Shown here: one piece after another, positions 44,379 through 54,800 of the stretch
Position numbering within the stretch: position 1 is the first letter of the stretch
How the letters are laid out: the number at the start of each line of letters is the position of its first letter
The notes under the pieces: model-generated
Seen by the model: only the letters and a program-made list of their open reading frames with translations
Told to the model about the DNA's origin: nothing
The model's database searches: none
Assembly (NCBI GenBank): GCA_965263455.1
Contig: CBDHHN010000001.1
Location: 558,001-622,000 of the forward strand
DNA length: 64,000 nt
Direction of reading: 5' to 3'
From: CADEDH01 sp965263455
GTDB taxonomy: Bacteria > Actinomycetota > Acidimicrobiia > Acidimicrobiales > SZUA-35
Position numbers and translations under genes: made by a program

Positions 44379-45234
44379 GGGAGCCTCCCGGAAGCCGGCG
44401 CCGGAGGTGACGCAGGGTGAGGGGAATGAACGCAAGGTCGCGGACGAAGTAGCGGTGGAAGAGTCGCCGCGGTTCCTGGCAGAAGCGGTAGAGCCATTCG
44501 GCCCCGATCCGCTGGAGCAGCACCGGCGCCCGCCTGGTCTGGCCCACGTACATGCCGAGGGCCCCGCCCACGCCGAGACAGAGCGGGGCCGACGCCGGCT
44601 CCGACCGATGGCACAGCTCATGGGCCAACCGGGCGTCGCGGGGATGTCCGAGGCCGAACACCACGCAACGGGCGTCGATCTCGGCCACCTCGGCCTGCAC
44701 CTGATCGACGACGGTCGAGCGGGCGGCCGGATCGTCGGCGTCGATCATGGGCGGCACCACGAACCGGGCTGCCCCGTGTTCGGCCCCCAGCCGCTCAGCG
44801 ATCTCGTCGTTGGCGCACACGGCCACCACCGGAAGCCCGGCTGCGGCCAGGCGGGGCCACAGGAGGGCGAACAGGTCGCTGCCGGTCAGACGGCTCGACA
44901 GTCGATGACCGAGCAGACCCGACACCGCCACCAGGGGCATGCCGTCGGGCAACACGTAGCGGGCCTGGTCGAAGACCCGGCGTTCCAGCGAATCGGGCTT
45001 CTGCTCGAGGTCGACAAGAATGTCGACGTTCGGGGTGACCACGACGGGCAGGCGGCCGTCGTCGGGCGGGCCTTGGGCCAGTTCGGCCAACAGCGCCTCG
45101 GCCACGTGGTCGATGCCGGGGGCGTCGACCAGGTCCAAGTCGAACAGGGGGACCCGTCGGAGTTCAGGCCCCTGGGTTGCCGGGCCGTCCGCTGACCGCC
45201 GGGACCGGGGCGTCGGTACCGAAGCCATGGTCAT
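44371..45234 (-). CDS. WecG/TagA/CpsF-family glycosyltransferase (second copy, divergent)
   Basis: A 287-residue GT26 family protein. It shows VVVTPNVDILVDLEQ, YVLPDGMPLVAVSGLLG, RLTGSDLFALLWPRLAAAGLPVVAVCAND, RCVVFGLGHPRDARLAHEL and the C-terminal diagnostic QRIGAEWLYRFCQEPRRLFHRYFVRD. The cysteine-rich variants of motifs (CLGVGGALGMYVGQTRRAP in place of a G-A-F-D-Y-G-type block) make it more divergent than the copy at 29252. It probably adds the second sugar for the second polysaccharide. The start may be ATG 45234 or 45228. Confidence 0.88.
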   Translation of the reverse strand: MTMASVPTPRSRRSADGPATQGPELRRVPLFDLDLVDAPGIDHVAEALLAELAQGPPDDGRLPVVVTPNVDILVDLEQKPDSLERRVFDQARYVLPDGMPLVAVSGLLGHRLSSRLTGSDLFALLWPRLAAAGLPVVAVCANDEIAERLGAEHGAARFVVPPMIDADDPAARSTVVDQVQAEVAEIDARCVVFGLGHPRDARLAHELCHRSEPASAPLCLGVGGALGMYVGQTRRAPVLLQRIGAEWLYRFCQEPRRLFHRYFVRDLAFIPLTLRHLRRRLPGGSRG

Positions 45235-45350
45235 CCGTCGGCCGGGATCGAGCGGGCGTGAGGGCCGGAACCGATGACGGGGAGGCGCCGGGTCGCCGTG
45301 GGGGGAACAGACATGGGACGGGACTTCCTGGGTGAACGGGTCGATGGAGG

Positions 45351-48122
45351 TCAGCCCGCGGCCAGCAGGCCGTAAGCGTACAGGGCCTCACCGTGGCTCT
45401 GGAACACGGTGTACTCGGTGAACATGGCCACGTGGGGAATGTCCTGGAACTGCCACAGGAACGGCGAGTTCGAGGGCAGGGGCTGGACCCCGGCCGGTTC
45501 CAGGATGAACTCCTCGACCCAGCTCTCGTCGTTCAACAGGTTGAGCCGGTGGGGACCATAGATGGGGGTTCCGGGCCACACCGGAAGTCCGCCGTGGAGC
45601 ACGTCGACGATCAGGGGATGGCGCACGGGACCCGACCCCACCCCGGTCAGGTAGACGGTGTTGGTGGGGTTGGCCCCGAGGCTGACCGAGGCCGACCGAA
45701 GGGCGGCCGATCGGTATCGGTCGTCACCGGTGAGTCGGTGGGCCCGGAGCAGGCCGATGGCGCTGGGCGAGCCCCCGGGACCGAGGCCCCAGACCAGGGG
45801 CAGGGCCTCGTTCTCCACCGCCCACCCGTATGCGGTGGTCTCGGCCGCAGCCAGGACCCGGTCGGCGCTGGCCACGAAGCTGGTCTCGATCAGTGCCCTG
45901 ACGTCAGGGTCGGTCAGGGCCGGATCGGTCCGCAGGTAGATCCAGCCGGCGTCGCAGGCGGCGTGGGCATGGCAGCTGAGAAAGGCATCGACCTCGTCGT
46001 CGAGCGCCGAGGCCTCGACGAACAGGTCGTGCCATCGTCGCTCACCGGTGAGCCGGTACAGGGCAGCCGCCGCAACCGCCTGCTGGTTGCGTACCCCGTC
46101 GGCGTGGATCGGGTCGTGAGGGGCGGTCAGGGCCCACTCGGCCGCGGCCTGGGCCGAGGCTCCGTAGTCGGCCGCACGCTCGGCGTCGTAGGGCGCCAGC
46201 ACCACCGCCATCTGGGCCGCCACCCCGGCGTACAGGTACGACGACCACGGGTCGGGGGCGTAGGAGAACACGGCCAGGTCGTCGCTCCACGAGGTGTTGT
46301 CGGGCCGAGGGTGCTCCGAGGTCTCCACTCCGCCGCTGACCCCGCCGTCGGGCTCCTGCAGCCGGCGGAAGAGGTCGAGCGACCACAGCGCCTCGTCCAG
46401 CAGATCGGGCACGGCGTCGCCGCTCTCGGGCAACTGGAGCTCCGTCGAGGCCCAACGCTCGGGGTCCAGCTCGACCAGTTCGATGGCCGACCGGACGTAG
46501 TAGAGGTGCTGGATCCGGCGATCCCAGTCGCCGGCGTCGAAATGCCCGCCCCAGGCCTCATTGCGGACGACGTCGGTTCGGGCCGCCACCAGCTCGGCGA
46601 ACACGTCGCCCAATGGCTGCTCGAACGCCTCCAGCAGGGTCAACTCGCTCTCCCGCACGACCTTCCCGTCCTCGGGATGGAACGCCCGCGGGCGCAGGAC
46701 GGGAGTGTGGGGCCGGCCGAGGGCGACGCCCGATCGCTGGTGGTACATGGCCCGAGCCACCAGGCGGACCAGCTCATCCCAGACCTGTTCGTCGACGGCG
46801 AACGGGGTCGAGCAACCGACGGTGTCGATGCACAGGCGGTACCGGCCCGGCCGGTCCAGGCCGGAGAAGTCGGCCTCGAACACGGGGGCACCGGTGAGAT
46901 CGCCGCCGTCGAGTTCGTCGCCACCGGGGCGGGCCCGGAGGGACCCGGTGAAGGCCACGGCCCCGGTCTGTTCGTCTCGGACCGTGAACGGGAGGTCGGC
47001 CCGGTAGGGCTCGAGACCGTCGGTGGCGAAGAACGGCCGAGACAGGTAGCCGACCTTGAGCGGATCGTCGGGAGCGTAGCCGTGCTGGTTGACGTGGACG
47101 GCCGGGCTGCGGGTGGTGGCCCAGTCGACCGAGAACGGGTACGGGTCGGCGACGTCGACCGGCGGCTGCAACCGATAGGCGGCGCCCACCTCGATGGGCT
47201 CGTCCAGGGTCAGCACCACATCGTGGACCAGGGCCACGATGCGCCCGTCAGGCCCGAAGCCCCCGCCCCCGGCCCGGCTGATTCGCTCGACGGCCGTCGT
47301 CCCGATCTCGCGCCCGTCGGGGCCGATCACGAGCCACAGGCCGTCGTCGAGGCGCTCGGGGTCCACCGCCCTCCCGTGCAGCCGGTCCCATTGGCGAAGC
47401 AGGCCTTCGCTCCCCTCGACCTTGATGCCGTACGGCTCCCCGTCGCGCCGGACGTTGACGGGACCGAACCAGCGATCGACCGAATCACCGCTCGGGGGGC
47501 GGTCGAAGTCGTAGCTCTCCTGGGCTCCGTGGACGATTCGGCCGCCCTCGATCCGGACCATCAACCGGTCGGGCCCGACCGGCCGGACCCAGCTCGGCCG
47601 GTGGAGACCGTCGGCCGAGGCCACGGCGGCGGCGTGGGTGGGGTCGACCGTGATCCCGTCGGTGCTGACCGGCGACGGTTCCCCCTCGGGCCCGGGGCGG
47701 AACCGGCCGAACACGATCTGGTAGCCGACATCGTCGGTCGTCAGTTCGGTCGACTCGGCCACCGGCTCCCACCGGGCCGACGCGAACGAAGGATCGAAAC
47801 CGACCTGCATCTCGGTGGCATCGGCCGGGGGCGAGATGTCGAGGGAGAGGAGGGGTCCGGCCACGATGCCGTCCTCGGGCCCGCTCCGGTCGACGAGGTC
47901 GAGGGTCCCCCGCCGGGGGTCGGCCGGGGCGACCAGGGCCGGCGCCGCCTGCTGGCGGTAGCCGCGCAGCGGTTCGGGTTCCCCCGATCGGCTCCGGTAG
48001 AACCACCCACCGACGGCGACCGCAACCACGGCGACGCTCGACACCAGGGCCAGGGCGGCGAGCCGCCACCGCCCGGTCAGTCGTCGTCGGGCCACCCGCC
48101 CGCCGTCGAGTCCAGCATCCAT
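45351..48122 (-). CDS. Membrane-anchored glycoside hydrolase family 9 (cellulase-like)
   Basis: A 923-residue exported enzyme. One N-terminal membrane helix (about residues 21-42) anchors it, followed by about 290 residues of beta-rich sequence with no name. At about 335 an Ig-like CelD N-terminal domain begins (VHVNQHGYAPDDPLKVGYLS), and at about 445 the GH9 (alpha/alpha)6 barrel. Catalytic landmarks are GGHFDAGDWDRRIQH (nucleophilic-water Asp pair), GANPTNTVYLTGVG, and near the end FTEYTVFQSHGEALYAYGLLA, where the Glu of TEYT would be the proton donor. It lies inside the export locus between the WecG-like gene and Wzx, so it likely trims or releases the nascent glycan. Confidence 0.85.
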   Translation of the reverse strand: MDAGLDGGRVARRRLTGRWRLAALALVSSVAVVAVAVGGWFYRSRSGEPEPLRGYRQQAAPALVAPADPRRGTLDLVDRSGPEDGIVAGPLLSLDISPPADATEMQVGFDPSFASARWEPVAESTELTTDDVGYQIVFGRFRPGPEGEPSPVSTDGITVDPTHAAAVASADGLHRPSWVRPVGPDRLMVRIEGGRIVHGAQESYDFDRPPSGDSVDRWFGPVNVRRDGEPYGIKVEGSEGLLRQWDRLHGRAVDPERLDDGLWLVIGPDGREIGTTAVERISRAGGGGFGPDGRIVALVHDVVLTLDEPIEVGAAYRLQPPVDVADPYPFSVDWATTRSPAVHVNQHGYAPDDPLKVGYLSRPFFATDGLEPYRADLPFTVRDEQTGAVAFTGSLRARPGGDELDGGDLTGAPVFEADFSGLDRPGRYRLCIDTVGCSTPFAVDEQVWDELVRLVARAMYHQRSGVALGRPHTPVLRPRAFHPEDGKVVRESELTLLEAFEQPLGDVFAELVAARTDVVRNEAWGGHFDAGDWDRRIQHLYYVRSAIELVELDPERWASTELQLPESGDAVPDLLDEALWSLDLFRRLQEPDGGVSGGVETSEHPRPDNTSWSDDLAVFSYAPDPWSSYLYAGVAAQMAVVLAPYDAERAADYGASAQAAAEWALTAPHDPIHADGVRNQQAVAAAALYRLTGERRWHDLFVEASALDDEVDAFLSCHAHAACDAGWIYLRTDPALTDPDVRALIETSFVASADRVLAAAETTAYGWAVENEALPLVWGLGPGGSPSAIGLLRAHRLTGDDRYRSAALRSASVSLGANPTNTVYLTGVGSGPVRHPLIVDVLHGGLPVWPGTPIYGPHRLNLLNDESWVEEFILEPAGVQPLPSNSPFLWQFQDIPHVAMFTEYTVFQSHGEALYAYGLLAAG

Positions 48123-48157
48123 GCGCCGCGCCGATCCCGTCTGTCGCCGACCTCACC

Positions 48158-49495
48158 TCAGGGGCCGGGCGCCGCCTTCAGATAGGAGGCCCGATCGGCG
48201 GCGGCAAGTTCGGCGTCGGCCCGGCGCTGGTAGTACCAGAGCGTGGTCCAACCGGCGGCGGCCAGGTACAGCTCGCTGATGATGGTGGCCACCAGGGCCC
48301 CCTCCCAGCGGAACGTGGGGATGAGGGTGAAGTACAGGACGAGGCTGACCGCGGCCGACGAGATGTAGACCCACATCCGCTTGTCGGCTCGGCCGAGGCC
48401 GAGCAGTCCGTTCAGCGGTGTGCCGCTGGTGGCGATCAGGGGGATGAGGACCAGCAGCCAGGGGACGATGTCGACGGCCTCGGCGAACTCCTCACTGAAC
48501 AGGAAGTCGAGGAGGGGCAGGGTGAAGTAGATGCCGATGGCGACCACGATGGCGGCCGCGAACATCAGGCTGGCCAGGCGGGTGGCCCGCCGCAGGTGGA
48601 GCCCGGCCTCACCGTCGCCCTTGGGCAGGAACCGTTGGAAGGCGGCCGTCTCCAGGGCGAGCAGGGGCAGGGTTCCGAGCAACACCATGCGATAGGCGGC
48701 GCCGTAGAGGCCGGCGTCGGTGGTGTGGCGGAAGACGTTGAGCAGGTACTTGTCGGCGTCGGTCTGCAGCTTCGAGGCACCCATCGGGGCCGAGAACATG
48801 AAACTGGCCCGCACCGCCAGACGGCTGGGGACGCCGAACGCGACCCGGTACCCATGGCGGGGCAGGTGGAACACCAGGAGGTACACGGCGTACAGGGCGA
48901 AACAGACGAGCACACCGATGGCCAGGTTGGCGATGGTCAGGGCGTCGGTGGCGGCCAGGAAGAGCACGATCGAGAGCCGGATGGGAACGATGGCGCCGCG
49001 GGCCCGGATGGCGGCCGGGAACCCGGACGAGGCCTGGACCGCCATCGACGACAGGAACACCACCGCCATCAGCAGGATCTCGGCCACCACGATCATGACG
49101 ATGGCCACGGAGTCGAGGTCGAGGGTCAGCACGGCCAGGACGATGACCAGGGCCGAGCCGGCGGCACCCCCCATCAAGCTCAACGACAGGAACGACCGCA
49201 GGGCCTGGTTGGGCTCGTCGCCCTCACCGAGCAGCCGCTGCAGCAGAGCCAGACCGACCCCGGAGAAGGCCATCGCCCCCAGGGCCCCGAGCAGACCGTA
49301 GAGACCGATGTAGGCGCCGTACTCCTCCAGGCTCAGGGCCCGGTTGAGGAGGTAGAACGAGGTGAAGGCGGTGATGAGGCTGAGACCGTCGTGGGCCCCG
49401 CTCCACAGCGTGTCGACGGCCAATCCGTCGAACGCGTTCCAGGCCCGGCGGATCCGGTCTCCCAGGGGGGACGGCGGGCGGCCGGGGGCCGTCAT
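48158..49495 (-). CDS. Wzx-type polysaccharide flippase (second copy)
   Basis: A 445-residue multi-pass membrane protein of the polysaccharide transporter superfamily with about fourteen helices. It opens with SLITAFTSFYLLNRALSLEEYGAYIGLYGLLGALGAMAFSG, the usual first two helices with an E-Y-G loop, and has a mid-protein MGASKLQTDADKYLLNVF segment also typical of Wzx. It would translocate undecaprenyl-linked repeats. The ATG overlaps the stop of the Wzy-like gene (ATGA), so flippase and polymerase of this locus are translationally coupled. It is 35 nt ahead of the GH9 gene. Confidence 0.87.
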   Translation of the reverse strand: MTAPGRPPSPLGDRIRRAWNAFDGLAVDTLWSGAHDGLSLITAFTSFYLLNRALSLEEYGAYIGLYGLLGALGAMAFSGVGLALLQRLLGEGDEPNQALRSFLSLSLMGGAAGSALVIVLAVLTLDLDSVAIVMIVVAEILLMAVVFLSSMAVQASSGFPAAIRARGAIVPIRLSIVLFLAATDALTIANLAIGVLVCFALYAVYLLVFHLPRHGYRVAFGVPSRLAVRASFMFSAPMGASKLQTDADKYLLNVFRHTTDAGLYGAAYRMVLLGTLPLLALETAAFQRFLPKGDGEAGLHLRRATRLASLMFAAAIVVAIGIYFTLPLLDFLFSEEFAEAVDIVPWLLVLIPLIATSGTPLNGLLGLGRADKRMWVYISSAAVSLVLYFTLIPTFRWEGALVATIISELYLAAAGWTTLWYYQRRADAELAAADRASYLKAAPGP

Positions 49496-50814
49496 CGGAG
49501 CACCTCGCCGACCACGGGTCGGCCCGAGGCCAGCGATGTTCGGACCCGGTCGGCCAGTTCGGTCCCGGTGTCGAGATCCATCCCGTGGGTCCGCGACAGC
49601 ACCGTCCGGAACAGGAACAGGGTCGGCAACCAGCCCGTGCCGAGGAAGACGTTCTCGGAGAAGGAGATGAACAACTGGACGACCAGCGTGGACACGATCC
49701 AGGCGGCGACGGCGGGGCGTTCCCGAACCATGCGCAGCGCGTCGACCATGGTCGTCACATACAGGGCCAGGAACAACAGCAGGCCGATCACCCCGATCTG
49801 GAGCAGGGCGTCGATGGGGCCGCTGTGGGCGTGGGGCACGGCGAAACCGATGGCCCGCCAGATCTCGGCCGTGAGGGGGGTGACGGGATCGTCGGACAGC
49901 GGGCCCCCGAACCCGTAGCCCTGGATGGGGCGATCCCGGATGGCGTCGAGCGAGGCGGCCCAGATCAGGGTGCGACCGGTGAAGGTGATGTCCTTGCCCG
50001 AGGCGCTGGTGAGGGTGGCCAGTGAGGCGGCCGCGCCGAGGACGGCGAACAGACCGACCGCGATCGACGACACGAGGAAGATGCTGCTGCCCCGGATGTC
50101 GAGGTTCTTGTAGAGCTGCAGCCAGACCCAGATGCTGACCGCCAGCAGGGCGCCGGCCATCCCGGTCACCGAGTCGGAGCCGAGCAGAAGGGCGGCGATG
50201 GCGGCCAGGGTCAGGTAGCGGCCGACGACGGACCGGTCGAAGGTCAACACCGTGAGCAGGGCGAACGTCAGGAACGGGGTCATGATGTTCTTGTGCGGGA
50301 ACCATCCGTGCCACCCGTCGATGGACCGGGTCCCGGTCTCGAGGTCGATGTGGTAGCGGGTCTCGGGGTACACGATCAGGACGGCGATGGTGATGAGCAC
50401 GCTGACCCGGATCATCCACAACAGGGCGGGGACCAGGTCCCGCAGCGAGATCATCCCGGCGCAGATCACCATGCCCACGAGCAGCGGCACGGTGTTCTGG
50501 ATGGCCCGGCTGGTGGCCACCGGATTGTCGGTCCACATGGTCGACGTCATGATCCAGGCCAGCAGGCACAGGGCCAGCAGCGACACCGGTATCCGCATCG
50601 CCACCACCCGGGGCGCCAGGACCAGGACGCCGAAGGCGCCGAAGACCAGGCCCAGCGGGGTCACCCCGGGGAACACCTCGAAGCCGGTGACGTTGAAGGC
50701 GTACATGAGCGAGAAGAACACGAAGACCTGGGCCCCGAAGGTCCCGATGGGCAGGAGGAGATCCCCCTGGCCGTCATAGCGCCCGTCGCGCACCCGGAGT
50801 TGCGCCGCCGTCAC
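49492..50814 (-). CDS. O-antigen ligase/Wzy-type polymerase (second copy, intact)
   Basis: A 440-residue integral membrane protein with about eleven helices and the large periplasmic loop of the Wzy_C/WaaL family. That loop carries FTGRTLIWAASLDAIRDRPIQGYGFGG and AVPHAHSGPIDALLQIGVIGLLLFL, the GRT-x-x-W and H-x-H/N motifs of the ligase domain. WFPHKNIMTPF corresponds to the FSQKNALGF segment of the frameshifted copy at 25007. The GTG start overlaps the preceding GT2 stop (GTGA). It polymerises or ligates the flipped repeat units and is the only uninterrupted polymerase here. Confidence 0.88.
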   Translation of the reverse strand: MTAAQLRVRDGRYDGQGDLLLPIGTFGAQVFVFFSLMYAFNVTGFEVFPGVTPLGLVFGAFGVLVLAPRVVAMRIPVSLLALCLLAWIMTSTMWTDNPVATSRAIQNTVPLLVGMVICAGMISLRDLVPALLWMIRVSVLITIAVLIVYPETRYHIDLETGTRSIDGWHGWFPHKNIMTPFLTFALLTVLTFDRSVVGRYLTLAAIAALLLGSDSVTGMAGALLAVSIWVWLQLYKNLDIRGSSIFLVSSIAVGLFAVLGAAASLATLTSASGKDITFTGRTLIWAASLDAIRDRPIQGYGFGGPLSDDPVTPLTAEIWRAIGFAVPHAHSGPIDALLQIGVIGLLLFLALYVTTMVDALRMVRERPAVAAWIVSTLVVQLFISFSENVFLGTGWLPTLFLFRTVLSRTHGMDLDTGTELADRVRTSLASGRPVVGEVLR

Positions 50815-51761
50815 GTGTGAGAGATCCGGATCCCGAACACGCCGACCAGCATGCCAGCCCCGACCGCAGCCAGCCCCGCAGCGAAGCGCCATTGGGAAGG
50901 GTTACCCTGCCGCACCTGCTGGATGGGGCGCAGTGCGGCGTTGAGCATCCGGCGGCCGGCGCGGGCCGTGAGCCGGACCCGGCCGGCCTCCCCGCTCTCC
51001 AGGTTGGTCACGGCCATGGTGTTGCCCATCCACAGCGAGGCCCGGAGGTGATAGGTGAGGGTCTCCCGCTCGGCCGGCATCTCGGTGTAGCACACGGCCT
51101 TCTGCGAGAAGCGGGCGTCGAGCCCGGCCGAGGTCGCGGCCCGGTAGAAGACCATGTCCTCGCCCCCGATCACGCCGAGTTCGGTCTTGAACCGGATGTC
51201 GGGGTGGTCGGTCAGGAACGAGCTGCGGAGCATCGAGTTGCCGGTGGAGCACAGCTCGACCTGCTCGCCGTCGGGTTGGAGCGGGGCCTCCAGGATGTCG
51301 CCCCACGGCTCGTCGGTCAGCCACGCCGCGGCCCGGGTCGGGTAGCGGTTGAACACCGGCCCGGTGACGGCGTCGCAGCCGGTCCGGGCCTGCAGCTCGA
51401 GCATGGACTCGAACCACTCGGGCACCACGACCTGGTCGTCGTCGACCATGGCCACCCACTCGCCCAGCGGGATGACGGTCTCCAGGCCCAGATTCCGGGC
51501 GGTGGAGATGTTCTGGGCTCCGGAATGCCGATAGTGGAGGCCCCGAACGAAGGGCGGGGTGCCGGCCGGGCCTTCGAAGCCCTCGACCACTTCCTTGGCC
51601 CGGCCGTCGGGGTTGTCGTCGATGACGGCGATGGCGATCTCGACCTCGGGCTGGACCCGCGCCGCGGCGACGGCCAGTGAGTCGAGCATGCGGCGCAAGG
51701 GCTCGTTGCGCTTGTGGGTGCAGACGTAGACGGCGATGGACGTGGGGGAACCGTGACTCAC
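50811..51761 (-). CDS. Family 2 glycosyltransferase
   Basis: A 316-residue GT-A enzyme: SIAVYVCTHKRNEPLRRMLDSL, AIAVIDDNPDGRAKEVV, NISTARNLGLE, WVAMVDDDQVVVPEW (D-D-D metal site), VTGPVFNRYP and GGEDMVFYRAA. The layout parallels the enzyme at 22254, including the G-G-E-D block and an Arg/Ala-rich C-terminus with one hydrophobic helix (FAAGLAAVGAGMLVGVFGI). It leads the minus-strand run GT2-Wzy-Wzx-GH9. The GTG at 51761 has CCGGAG 7 nt upstream. Sugar specificity is unknown. Confidence 0.87.
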   Translation of the reverse strand: MSHGSPTSIAVYVCTHKRNEPLRRMLDSLAVAAARVQPEVEIAIAVIDDNPDGRAKEVVEGFEGPAGTPPFVRGLHYRHSGAQNISTARNLGLETVIPLGEWVAMVDDDQVVVPEWFESMLELQARTGCDAVTGPVFNRYPTRAAAWLTDEPWGDILEAPLQPDGEQVELCSTGNSMLRSSFLTDHPDIRFKTELGVIGGEDMVFYRAATSAGLDARFSQKAVCYTEMPAERETLTYHLRASLWMGNTMAVTNLESGEAGRVRLTARAGRRMLNAALRPIQQVRQGNPSQWRFAAGLAAVGAGMLVGVFGIRISHT

Positions 51762-51813
51762 GGGACTACTCCGGATGGCGGGGGCTGAAACCGGTCGAGG
51801 AGACTCTAGGGCT

Positions 51814-54800
51814 CTAGAGAACCACGGCGTCGGCCCCGAGCAGCACTCGCAGCTCGGGGATCAGCCCGTTCGAGGTGTCGACGCAGTACCCGTCGGCCAA
51901 ACGAACGGCTCGATCAGGATTCAGGTGCACGTACACCGGAGACTCGCCCCCGTGCTGGGTCAGCACGATCTTGAGCCGCTTGATCAGCTCGTCGGAGAGC
52001 TGGTCCGGGCGAATGTCGAGACGGAGGGGCGGCGCCGAGCCGGCCCGGTCCACATCGAACACCTCGAAGGTCTGGGCCATCAGTTTCGGCTGATCGTCCC
52101 GGTTGTCGACCCGACCCCGCACGACGACGATCCGGTCGTCCTCCAACAGGTGGCCGAAGTCGGCGAAGGTCTTGGGGAAGACCATGGTCTCGACCGAGTG
52201 GGTGAGGTCCTCCAGCACCAGGACCGCCATCAGGTCGCCTTTGCGGGTCCACTTCTTCTGGAACGCGGTGACCACACCGCCGACCACGACCGACGAGCCC
52301 TCCTCGGCGTTTTCCATGTCGCCCAGGGCCAGGTCACACTTGCGCTCGAGCGCCGCCTCCAGGCCCATGAGCGGATGGTCCGACACGTACAGGCCCAGCA
52401 TCTCCTTCTCGAAGGCGAGGCGCTGGGACTTGTCGAACTCCTGGTTGGGGATGTCGGGCCGGTCGTCGAAGCCCGTGCCACCCGAGGCGTCGTCGTCGAG
52501 GGAGCCGAACAGGGTCATGACACCCATGTCGGCCTCCCGGCGGGAGCTGACCGTCTTGTCGATGATGTCCTCGAAGGCCAGGAGCAGACCCTGGCGAGGG
52601 TGGCCCAGCGAGTCGAAGGCACCCGCCTTGATCAGTGATTCCACGGTCCGTTTGTTGAGGACCTGGTAGTCGACCCGTTCGCAGAAGTCGATGAAGCTGG
52701 TGAACGGACCGTTCTCGGCCCGTTCGGCCAGCAGGAGTTCGACCAGTCCGTCGCCCACGTTGCGCACCGCCGACAACCCGAACGGGATGGCGTTGAGCTT
52801 GCCCCCGTCCGGATCGGGAATGGAGGTGAAGTCGAGCTCCGACCGGTTGACGTCGGGCACCAGGACCTGGATGTCGAGCTGGCGGCACTCGTTGAGGTAG
52901 ACGGCCGCCTTCTCCAGGTTGTTCTTGACGCTGGTCAGGAGACAGGCCAGGTACTCGACCGGGTAGTTGGCCTTGAGGTAGGCGGTCTGGTAGCTGACAA
53001 ACCCGTAGCCGTAGGAGTGACTCTTGTTGAAGGCGTAGTCGGCGAAGCCCTCGATGACCCCGAACAGCTCGGCCCCGAAATCGGCCCCGTAGCCGGCGTC
53101 GTCGCAGCCGGCGATGAACTTCTCGCGCTCCTTGGCCATCAGCTCGCGCTTCTTCTTGCCCGCCGCCTTGCGGAGCGAGTCGGCGTCGGCCAGCGAGTAA
53201 CCGGCGAACCTCTGACTCATCCGCATCATCTGCTCCTGATAGATCATCAGGCCGTAGGTGTCGCCGAGCAGTTCCTCGGCGTCGGGGTGCAGATGTTCGA
53301 CCGGCTTGCGCCCGTTCTTGCGGTCGGCGTAGTCGTTGTGCATGTTGGCCGCCATCGGGCCCGGGCGATACAGGGCCACCAGGGCGGCGACGTCCTCGAA
53401 CGAGGTGGGGGCCATCGACCGCATGAGGGCCCGCATCGGGGCCGACTCCAGCTGGAACACGCCGATGGAGCGCCCGTCCCGCAGCAGGTCGTAGGTCGGC
53501 TCGTCATCGAGGGGTACCCGGTCGATGTCGGGACGCTCACCATGGACCTGCTCGATCAGGTCGAGGGTGTCGGTGATGACGTCCAGGTTGCGCAGGCCCA
53601 GGAAGTCCATCTTGAGCAGGCCGAGGTCCTCGACCCCGTGCATCTCGTACTGGGTGACGACCGGCGCGTCCTCGATGTCCTTGCCCGCCTCCGGCTTGCG
53701 CTGGATGGGCAGATAGGTGGTGAGCGGATCCTTGGTGATCACCACGGCGGCGGCGTGGATGCCGTCCTGGCGGCGCAGGCCCTCCAGCCCCATGGCCACG
53801 TCGACGACCTTGGCCACGTCCTCCTCGGCCTCGGTCATGGCCCGCAGCTCGGCCGCCGCCTTGTAGCCGTCGGCGTACTTCTCGCTCTCCTCGAAGCAGT
53901 ACTTGAGCGGAGTGTCACGCCCCATGACCAGGGGCGGCATCGCCTTGGCCACCTTGTCGCCCACGGCGTAGGGGTAACCGAGGACCCGGGCCGCGTCCCG
54001 GACCGCGGCCCGGGCCTTGATCTGGGAGAAGGTCACGATCTGGGCCACATGGTCCCGGCCGTACCGCTCGGCGGCGTAGCGAATCATCTCGTCCCGGTAG
54101 CGGGAGTCGAAGTCCATGTCGATGTCGGGCATGGAGATTCGCGACGGGTTGAGGAACCGCTCGAACAGGAGGTCGTACTTGATCGGATCGAGGTCGGTGA
54201 TCCAGAGGGTGTAGGCCACCGCACACCCGGCGGCCGAGCCACGGCCGGGGCCGACCCGGATACCGGCGTCGCGGGCGTGGCGGATCAGGTCCCACGTGAT
54301 GAGGAAGTAGGAACTGAACCCCATGCTCTTGATGACCTGGAGCTCATAGGCCAGGCGCTCCACGATCTCGTCGCGGAGCGAGGAACCCCACCGCTTGCGG
54401 GCCCCCTCCATGGTCAGGTGCTCGAGGTACTCGTCGGCCCCGGCGAAACCCTCGGGGATGGGGAAGTCGGGCAGGAGGGGCTTGCCGAACTCGATCTCGA
54501 CGTCGGCCCGCTCGGCGATCCACAGCGTGTTGTCGCAGGCCTCGGGCAGTTCCGCCCACTCGGCCCGCATCTCGGCCGCCGTCTTGAGGAAGTGCTGGTC
54601 CCCGTGGAACTTGAACCGGTCGGGATCGCTCATCAACGAGCCGGTCTGCACACACAGCAGGGCGTCGTGGGCGACGTGGTCGACCTTGTGGGTGTAGTGC
54701 GAGTCGTTGGTGACGACCATCGGCGCCCCGATCTTGCGGGCGATCTCGATGAGCTTGGGGTTGGTCTCGGCCTGGGCCGGGATGCCGTGGTCCTGGAGTT

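Noticed and set aside
45393..48185. 930-codon open frame antisense to the GH9 gene
   Set aside because: Low-complexity Gly/Val/Asp/Arg sequence without motifs, opposite a gene with intact GH9 signatures. Long antisense frames are expected at this GC content.
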